Shown piece by piece: positions 57,845 to 64,000 of a stretch of DNA of 64,000 bases (the first letter of the stretch is position 1; each line of letters opens with the position of its first letter). Source of the stretch: DASVCS01 sp036381495 (GTDB lineage Bacteria > Gemmatimonadota > Gemmatimonadetes > Longimicrobiales > RSA9); contig DASVCS010000059.1 of assembly GCA_036381495.1 (NCBI GenBank), positions 1-64,000 of the forward strand. The letters are read 5' to 3'. Under the pieces are notes generated by a model. The model was not told the DNA's origin, did no database searches, and saw only the letters and a program-made list of their open reading frames with translations. The position numbers were made by a program, and so were the translations under genes.

Positions 57845-57971
57845 GACTTCCTCCCATCGAAGGGTCGGAGCGACCGCGCGGCGGTGGCACGCCGCGCCGC
57901 GCCCGCGCCGCTGAACCGAATATGCGCCATGGGCCCGGAGCCCGGAAGAGTGCCGGATCCGGGTTCGGAAA

Positions 57972-59888
57972 TCAGCTCCGGGCGCGCGCCCAGACGTTGT
58001 TCTCCCGGTCCTGGTCCGGCATGGCGTGATCGGGATCGACCTCGACTCGCACGACTCCCGCGGGGAGCGCGACCGGGTACGCGTACGTGTTGCCGTTGTA
58101 CCAGATCTCGACGGGGAGCGCGATGTCGCGCGTCTCGCCACCGGCCAGGGTGAGCCGCAGGTCGAGCGGCATGACGAGCGGCGTACGATTCGAGAGGTGG
58201 ATCGTCGCGACCACGCCGTCGCCGTCACGCTGTTGCGTCACCGAGTCGACCGCCTGGTCGAGCGTGTGGGTGGTGTAGAACCAGCCGCGCCAGAACCAGT
58301 CGAGGTCGTGCCCCGAAACTTCCTCGATCGTCCGGAAGAAGTCCGCGGGCTGCGGGTGCTTGAACGCCCACCGCCGGATGTACTCGCGGAACGCGGCATC
58401 GAACGCCTCCGGCCCGAGCACCTCGTCGCGCAGGAGGTTCAACGCCATGGCCGGCTTACGGTAGCCGACCAGTCCGAGGAGCGCGCGCTGCACGCGGTCG
58501 GGTGGCGTCATGATCGGCTGCTCCCGACCCTCGGACGAGAAAGCCATGTACTGTTGCACGTATGCTGCCTTCGCGTCGGTGCCGGGGTAGCGCAGGTCGT
58601 TCGCCCACGCGTCGATGAACGTGTTGAAGCCCTCGTCCATCCAGGTGTAGCGCCGCTCGTTGCTCCCCACGATCATCGGGAACCACTCGTGCCCGTGCTC
58701 GTGCGCGATGGTGCTGAAGACGGTCGGCTCATCGCCGCCGGCGTGGACCATCACGAACATCGGATACTCCATCCCGCCGACCGGCCCGGCGACGCTCGTC
58801 GCCTGCGGATAGGGGTAGTGGTACCACCGCTCGGAGAACTCGCGGATCGAGAAGCAGGTCATGTCCGCGGCGGTACGCCATGCCGCGGCATCCTCCTGGT
58901 AGTACGCGTTGCAGAGGATGCCGTCCCAGCTCGTCGCATCCCAGCGGAAATCGGGAGAGGCCGCCCAGGCGAAGTCGTGCACGTTCTCCGCGTGGAAGCG
59001 CCAGGTCAGCATCCCCTCGTCGGCCGGGTGCGCCTTGCGGGTCCCGACCTCATCGGCACGGATGATCGCGACCTGCTCCCCGCTCCGGGCCGCCTCTGCC
59101 AGCCGCTCCCGCTGCTCGGGCGTCAACACGACCTCGGGGTTCTGCAACGTGCCGGTCGCCGCGACCGTGTAACCGGCAGGCACCGTCAGCGCGACGTCGT
59201 AGTCACCGTATTCGAGGTAGAACTCGCCCTGCCCCAGGTACGGGTCGGTGTTCCACCCCGAGATGTCGTCATAGACGGCCATGCGCGGGAACCACTGCGC
59301 GATCTCGTAGAGGTCGCCCTGGCGCGCCATGCGGTCCGATCCGTGCTCCGGCACGGGGAACGACCAGCCAATGCTCAGATCGATGGTGCCGCCGGGCGGG
59401 AGGGGCCGCGGCAGGTCCAGGCGCATCATCGTGTCGTAGATGTACGGCTCGACCTCGGTCCCGTCCGCCCGCGCGTAGCGGATCTCCATGCCACCCTCGA
59501 AACCGCGCGCGCCCCACCGGCTCTCGGCCGGCGAGACGAACGAGCCCCGACTCCCGGGACGATACAGGTTCTGGTCGACCTGGAGCCAGACGAAGCGCAG
59601 GGTGTGCGGCGAGTTGTTGTGGTAGCGCACCGTTTCGCTCCCCGTGACCGTCGTCGTCGCGGGGTCGAGCGTCGCCTCGATCCGGTAGTCGGCCCGCTGC
59701 TGCCAGTAGTCCGGGCCCGGCGCACCTCCGGCCGTCCGCAGCCGATTCGGCGCAGGCAGGTCCAGCGGGCGGAAGATCGAGGCATCCGCCCCGTCCTGCG
59801 GCGCGTGCTGCGCTGCGGCGACGGCCGGGAGGACGAAGAGCAGAGCTGCGCCGAGGATCCGTGACACCCGGTGCATCGCAACCATCAT
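57972..59888 (-). CDS. M1-family zinc metallopeptidase, secreted
   Basis: The product has 638 residues. The ATG at 59888 is preferred (AGGA 7 bp before; MMVAMHRV then signal peptide LGAALLFVLPAVAAAQ). The zinc site HEHGHEW lies near residue 395, with the third ligand Glu after exactly 18 residues (WMDEGFNTF). GPVGGMEYP upstream corresponds to the substrate-binding GxMEN loop. The N-terminal beta domain and a C-terminal beta region are present. It is likely a periplasmic aminopeptidase-like enzyme. It is divergent from the PhzF gene. Confidence 0.9.
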   Translation of the reverse strand: MMVAMHRVSRILGAALLFVLPAVAAAQHAPQDGADASIFRPLDLPAPNRLRTAGGAPGPDYWQQRADYRIEATLDPATTTVTGSETVRYHNNSPHTLRFVWLQVDQNLYRPGSRGSFVSPAESRWGARGFEGGMEIRYARADGTEVEPYIYDTMMRLDLPRPLPPGGTIDLSIGWSFPVPEHGSDRMARQGDLYEIAQWFPRMAVYDDISGWNTDPYLGQGEFYLEYGDYDVALTVPAGYTVAATGTLQNPEVVLTPEQRERLAEAARSGEQVAIIRADEVGTRKAHPADEGMLTWRFHAENVHDFAWAASPDFRWDATSWDGILCNAYYQEDAAAWRTAADMTCFSIREFSERWYHYPYPQATSVAGPVGGMEYPMFVMVHAGGDEPTVFSTIAHEHGHEWFPMIVGSNERRYTWMDEGFNTFIDAWANDLRYPGTDAKAAYVQQYMAFSSEGREQPIMTPPDRVQRALLGLVGYRKPAMALNLLRDEVLGPEAFDAAFREYIRRWAFKHPQPADFFRTIEEVSGHDLDWFWRGWFYTTHTLDQAVDSVTQQRDGDGVVATIHLSNRTPLVMPLDLRLTLAGGETRDIALPVEIWYNGNTYAYPVALPAGVVRVEVDPDHAMPDQDRENNVWARARS

Positions 59889-60054
59889 GGCCGTGTCCTG
59901 TCGTGTGTGGGGGATCGTCGCATTGCGCGCCCTAATACTGCACGGGACACGCGGTCGGTTCCATCGGTGCCACGGGCGTCCCCCGCCGTGGCCGACCCCG
60001 ATGGGTCCCGCTATCTTAGCAGCCGATCGACACCGACGCGAACCGAATACCACC

Positions 60055-60846
60055 ATGGCACTGAGAATCCTTCAAGTCGATGCCTTCACCGACCGTCCGT
60101 TCCGGGGCAACCCGGCCGCGGTCTGCGTACTGCCCGAACCCCGGGAACCGGCGTGGATGCAGGACGTCGCCCGCGAGATGAACCTCTCCGAAACCGCGTT
60201 CCTCGTTCCGGAGGACGACGGCTTCCGCCTGCGCTGGTTCACACCCGCCGTCGAGGTGGACCTCTGCGGCCACGCCACCCTGGCCAGCGCGCACGTCCTC
60301 TGGGAAGACGGACTGCTCGCGCCGGAAGCCACGGCGCGCTTCCACACGCGGAGCGGACTGCTGACCGCGGTACGCAGCGGCGATCGGATCGTGCTGGACT
60401 TCCCGGCCAAGCCGGAGGAGGCGACGACGGCGCCGGAAGGACTCGCCCATGCGCTCGGCATCACGCCCGCGTACGTCGGCCGGAACAAGTTCGACCTGCT
60501 GGTCGAGTTGCCGTCGGAGGCGGCGGTACGCGAGCTGGCTCCGGACTTCGCCCGACTGCGCACCATTGACGCCCGCGGCGTGATCGTCACCGCCCGCGCC
60601 GCGACGCGGGATTACGACTTCGTCTCCCGCTTCTTCGCGCCGCGCGTGGGCGTGGATGAAGATCCGGTCACGGGCTCGGCGCACTGCTGCCTCGGTCCGT
60701 TCTGGCAGAAGCGGCTCGGACGGACGGAGTTCACCGCCTACCAGGCCTCGCCGCGCGGCGGCACCGTGCACGTCGAGGTGCGCGGCGACCGCGTGCGACT
60801 CGGTGGACAGGCGGTCACCGTGCTGCGGGGCGAACTCGCGGAGTGA
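60055..60846 (+). CDS. PhzF-family isomerase/epimerase
   Basis: The product has 263 residues from ATG 60055. Family motifs are QVDAFTDRPFRGNPAAVCVL at the N-terminus, the catalytic Glu in NLSETAFLV, LRWFTPAVEVDLCGHATLA, and DEDPVTGSAHCCLGP in the second half. The two-fold alpha/beta barrel of the diaminopimelate-epimerase-like superfamily is complete. The substrate is unknown, and no phenazine genes are near. The fold has no cofactor. The 166-bp divergent region with the M1 peptidase has no recognised promoter. Confidence 0.9.
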   Translation: MALRILQVDAFTDRPFRGNPAAVCVLPEPREPAWMQDVAREMNLSETAFLVPEDDGFRLRWFTPAVEVDLCGHATLASAHVLWEDGLLAPEATARFHTRSGLLTAVRSGDRIVLDFPAKPEEATTAPEGLAHALGITPAYVGRNKFDLLVELPSEAAVRELAPDFARLRTIDARGVIVTARAATRDYDFVSRFFAPRVGVDEDPVTGSAHCCLGPFWQKRLGRTEFTAYQASPRGGTVHVEVRGDRVRLGGQAVTVLRGELAE

Positions 60847-60985
60847 GCCGGCGCGAGATCGACGCCTGCGCCGCTTCAGCGTGCCGAGGGCGAGCGATCC
60901 GATGCGCGCATCCGGACCAACGTCACGATCCCGCTCCCTCCGACTCGGGCCGGGTGGACCCGCGCGCGTACTCGCACTCGCGTGC

Positions 60986-63067
60986 CTACGAGGGCGGCCG
61001 GCCGTGTGGGTCCACCGGGGCGCCCTCGAGCGGCACGGCCTCCGCCGCGCTGCGCTCGCCGCCCTCGGCGACAGGGATCGTGAACGAGATCGTCGTGCCG
61101 ACGCCGACCGTGCTCTCGGCGCGAATGCGTCCCCCGTGCGCCTCGACGATGCCACGCGCGATGGCCAGCCCCAGCCCCGCGCCTTCGCCCCTCCGGCCGA
61201 CCTGCCAGAACGGGTCGAAGAGATGCGGCAACTGGTCGGCGGGGATCCCGCGCCCGGTGTCCCGGACCCAGAAACGTACACTGCCGTCCTGCGTTTCCGC
61301 ACCGACCGTGATCCGCCCGTGCTCGGGCGTGAACTTGATGGAGTTGCCGAGCAGGTTCCCGAACACCTGGAGCAGGCGGTCGCGATCCGCCCAGATGTCG
61401 GGGAGCCCTGCCGGCAGCTCGCCGACCAGCTCCTGACCATTCGCCTGCGCCTGGCTGCGATGCGACTCGACGGCTTCGGACGCGACCTCGCGGCTCGAGA
61501 TCCGCCGTCGGTCGAGCCGGAGCCGACCCGCTTCGAGACGGGCGACATCGAGCAGATCGTGAATCAGGCGATCGGCGCGCCGGACGCTGCGGCCGATGAT
61601 GTCGAGTTGTTGGCGCGACGTCTCGTCCACCGAGGGCATGGTCTGTTCGAGCATCCCGAGCGCGAGCGAGATCGTGTTCAACGGGTCACGCAGGTCGTGA
61701 CTGACGACGGCCAGCATCTCGTCACGGCTGCGTGTGGCGCGCTGGGCTTCGGCGTAGAGTCGGGCATTGTCGAGCCCGAGCGACGCTCTGCCGGCCAGGG
61801 TCTCGGCCAGCGCCAGGTCGTCGGGCCCGTACCGCCTGGACTCGGCGGCCAGTATCGTCAGGGCGCCCGTCAGAGCGCCACGCGTCCGCAGCGGCACGAT
61901 GATGGCCGGACGGGCGCCGAGATCCCGGATCGGGCCGACATCGATGCGCGGGACGCTCCGCACCTGACCGGTTTCGAGCACCTCGGCGATCGGGCTGCCC
62001 CGGCCGCTCGGCGGGACGGCCTCCCGGAGCCGCGCCGCCATCGCCTCCGCGCGTGGATCCGCGTGCGCGACGGCGACGCGCCGGACACGATCGCCCTCCA
62101 GCACATCGATGATGCACCAATCGCCCAGTGCGGGCACGACCAGCCGCGCCAACTGCTCGAAGATGGTCTCGTGTTTCAGGGTCGAACCCAGGATCCGACT
62201 GGCTTCGGCGAGGAACCGCGAACGCTCCTCCGCCGCCCGCGCGGCCGCGCGCTCCGCCCGCGCCCGCGCGAGCTGGCGCATCCGCTCGTCGGCGCGATCC
62301 CGCTCGATCACCGCGGCCACCAGCGCCGCCGATGCCTTCAGCGCCTCCACCTCCGCCGGCGACCACCAGCGCTCCCACCGGATCTCATCGAACCCGATGA
62401 ACCCCCACCACTCGGGACCGATGAAGATCGGCAACACCACGAGCGAACGAATGCCCTGCGCCCTCAGCAGCGGCTGCTCGCTCTCAGGGAAGTCGCCGAC
62501 ATTGCCCAGGATCGCTTCGCCCCGGCCCAGCACGATCTTCCATCGGTGCATCCCGTGGCTGTCGTAGGCGGCCCCCTGGAGTTCCGGATTGTCGATCTGT
62601 GGCGGAATCCCCGGAGCGGTCCACTCGAAGCGCTGGCTGGCGACGAGTTCGCCGGATGCGTCCCGTCCGTTCTGGAAGATGTAGGCCCGCGTGACACCCG
62701 TCGCCCTGCCCAGGCGTCCGAGGAATTCGTTCAGGCGGCGTGGGTCCGTCCCGCGCACCAGCCACTCGGCGCCGGAGCCGATCGCCGCGAGGATCCGGTC
62801 CCGTCGCAGCAGCGCCTGCTCCCGGGCCACGGCGCGCCCGCGCGCCTTCTGGATCCATCGGCCGAGTACCACGCCGATTACGGACAACACGATGACGCCG
62901 GGGACGAGACCGGCCATCTTCGGAGGGTCGCCGGCGCGGTGATCGACCGGCCCGGGCGGATCCCGCATGCCCGCGCCCCCCGGCGAGCGGGCGTCCTCGG
63001 GGACGCCCGAGCCGCGGTGCGTGCGACCGGCGCCGAACCAGGGGATCAGCATCTGGAAACGCCTCAT
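60986..63067 (-). CDS. GAF-GAF sensor histidine kinase
   Basis: The product has about 693 residues if ATG 63067 is used; the ribosome binding site is weak, and internal Mets such as MAGLVPGVIVLSVIGVVLGR are alternatives. One membrane helix (VPGVIVLSVIGVVLG) leads to GAF1 (LPIFIGPEWWGFIGFDE), a second GAF (ALGDWCIIDVLEGDRVRRVA), HisKA (VVSHDLRDPLNTI with the phospho-His) and a HATPase with N box FGNLLGNSIKFTP, G1 VRDTGRGIP, F box LFDPFWQ and G2 GAGLGLAIARGIVEAHGG. No response regulator is adjacent, so it is an orphan kinase. Confidence 0.87.
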   Translation of the reverse strand: MRRFQMLIPWFGAGRTHRGSGVPEDARSPGGAGMRDPPGPVDHRAGDPPKMAGLVPGVIVLSVIGVVLGRWIQKARGRAVAREQALLRRDRILAAIGSGAEWLVRGTDPRRLNEFLGRLGRATGVTRAYIFQNGRDASGELVASQRFEWTAPGIPPQIDNPELQGAAYDSHGMHRWKIVLGRGEAILGNVGDFPESEQPLLRAQGIRSLVVLPIFIGPEWWGFIGFDEIRWERWWSPAEVEALKASAALVAAVIERDRADERMRQLARARAERAAARAAEERSRFLAEASRILGSTLKHETIFEQLARLVVPALGDWCIIDVLEGDRVRRVAVAHADPRAEAMAARLREAVPPSGRGSPIAEVLETGQVRSVPRIDVGPIRDLGARPAIIVPLRTRGALTGALTILAAESRRYGPDDLALAETLAGRASLGLDNARLYAEAQRATRSRDEMLAVVSHDLRDPLNTISLALGMLEQTMPSVDETSRQQLDIIGRSVRRADRLIHDLLDVARLEAGRLRLDRRRISSREVASEAVESHRSQAQANGQELVGELPAGLPDIWADRDRLLQVFGNLLGNSIKFTPEHGRITVGAETQDGSVRFWVRDTGRGIPADQLPHLFDPFWQVGRRGEGAGLGLAIARGIVEAHGGRIRAESTVGVGTTISFTIPVAEGGERSAAEAVPLEGAPVDPHGRPPS

Positions 63068-63213
63068 CCCGGCACCGGAAGAGAAAGAGCGTGACGCGCT
63101 GATGGGGCGTGACGCAACGCAGCGATCGGCCGGCCCGTACCGGCCGATGAGGCAACGATCTTCCCCGTCGCGTTCGGCAAGTCGCGCGCCGGGGCGAACC
63201 TGCGACGATCGAT

Positions 63214-64000
63214 TCAGGCAGCGGCATCGGCGGCCGTGGATGCCGCCGGCACGACGACCCGCGCGACGCCCGCGACCTCGCCCGTCCCGAGCTCGAATCG
63301 GACGGTCACGACGTAGGCGACCCCCGGCTGCGGCGCGATCCGCGGCGCACCGACCGCGACACGACACGCGACCCTGCCACGCGCGGGGAGGACCGACCCA
63401 CACGACATCGACAGCCGCGTCGCCCAGATGGGCCGCGCCTTCGTCCGCCAGCCCAACACGTGGCCGACCGCGATGATCGCTGCATCTCCCACGATGCGCA
63501 ACGCCAGCGGCATGGCCACGAAGTCGACTGCCGCCCTCGGCTCGACCTCGAACCGGTAGGCCCGCTCCCCCACGCGCCGCGCCTCGAGGATCGTGTAGCC
63601 ATCAGCCGCGGCGTCCTCGTGCATGTACCGGCTGTGGAGCGCCTCGATCGTCGCCCCGTCGATCGGCACACCCTCCGGCGCCGTGCCACCCCACGCCGCC
63701 GGCACGTGCGCCTGCACGCCCGGCTGGAAGAACGGATCCTCCGCGCGCCGCACGAGCCGAAGCGAACCGTCCGCCTCGATGATGACGTGCGCGGGGCCGC
63801 GCCGGCCGTTGAAGTGGCTCGACACCGACTCGCAGTACGCGCCGGCGTGCCGGACCAGCACCGGGTCGCCGCGCTTCACCCCATCCAACCGCGTCGCCGG
63901 GAGCAGCACGTCGCCGGCAAAGCAGAGGGGCCCCACGAGCGCATCCTCGCCCTCCCTCGGCAACGGCCGGTGCTCGGCATCGTCGATCCGGTGCTCCCAC
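63214..64000 (-). CDS. PLP-dependent decarboxylase-like C-terminal domain plus extension, partial
   Basis: The frame is open to the window end and stops at 63214; the N-terminus lies outside. The first part (VGPLCFAGDVLLPATRL, VLVRHAGAYCESVSSHFNGR) matches the C-terminal beta domain of ornithine/diaminopimelate-type decarboxylases, including the GPLC and GAY elements that complete the active site of the partner subunit. A further 170 or so residues follow (AALRIVGD-type beta pattern ending GTGEVAGVARVVV), longer than usual for the family and possibly a hotdog-like domain. That second assignment is weak. Confidence 0.6.
   Translation of the reverse strand, partial: WEHRIDDAEHRPLPREGEDALVGPLCFAGDVLLPATRLDGVKRGDPVLVRHAGAYCESVSSHFNGRRGPAHVIIEADGSLRLVRRAEDPFFQPGVQAHVPAAWGGTAPEGVPIDGATIEALHSRYMHEDAAADGYTILEARRVGERAYRFEVEPRAAVDFVAMPLALRIVGDAAIIAVGHVLGWRTKARPIWATRLSMSCGSVLPARGRVACRVAVGAPRIAPQPGVAYVVTVRFELGTGEVAGVARVVVPAASTAADAAA

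Overview
The window is very GC-rich (about 70%). Its centre is a giant tandem array of ADOP-family permeases (acidobacterial duplicated orphan permease, the MacB/FtsX superfamily). That combination points to Gemmatimonadota or, less likely, Acidobacteriota. No rRNA, tRNA or CRISPR array was seen. Part of the assignment is inference from gene families and base composition.

Left flank (1-9707). It holds the end of an RCC1-repeat gene, a small outer-membrane beta-barrel gene, a broken IS630 transposase, a LURP-one-like gene, a membrane protein, and a MarR regulator / methyltransferase / endonuclease-phosphatase cluster. The MarR gene has a consensus sigma-70 promoter overlapped by one of two identical-type operators. 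Next come a patch of short repeats (R2), a DUF2059 secreted protein, and a two-component pair: a membrane histidine kinase and a sigma-54-dependent response regulator.

Centre (9925-52665). Fifteen apparently intact ADOP permeases of about 800-830 residues (called P1-P15 here, numbered by increasing coordinate) lie on the minus strand. Two deletion-fusion remnants of further copies sit among them. One ABC ATPase lies inside the low-coordinate end of the array (12404-13105), just upstream of P1. A second, of a different subfamily, lies at the high-coordinate end (52750-53487), followed by a HlyD/MacA-type membrane fusion protein and a TolC-type outer-membrane factor. Together these can build MacAB-TolC-like trans-envelope pumps, with many permeases sharing few partners. 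The two ATPase-contact segments of the permeases are well conserved and the periplasmic parts are very different.

Control. Five upstream regions (ATPase A, P6, P10, the fusion protein, TolC) share one layout on the minus strand: a TGG(C/T)ACG -24 box, and 95-97 bp upstream of it a 27-bp motif with GGGA / TCCC / CGGAC half-sites. This is the geometry of sigma-54 promoters with an enhancer. The obvious candidate activator is the response regulator at 8316-9707, which would tie the array into one regulon.

Repeats. A second layer of structure is a 32-bp inverted repeat (R1, core TTTTACTTTTTCGATTCG), AT-rich against the background. Five pairs bound roughly 330-690 bp segments at transcription-unit boundaries inside the array. 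One copy is solitary and one is decayed. One end usually touches the stop codon of a permease. The outer edges often carry short tandem duplications.

Right flank (57140-64000). It holds a CsgG/FlgO-like lipoprotein-associated protein, an M1 aminopeptidase-like protein, a PhzF-family isomerase, a GAF-GAF histidine kinase, and the C-terminal part of a PLP-dependent decarboxylase-like protein that runs off the window.
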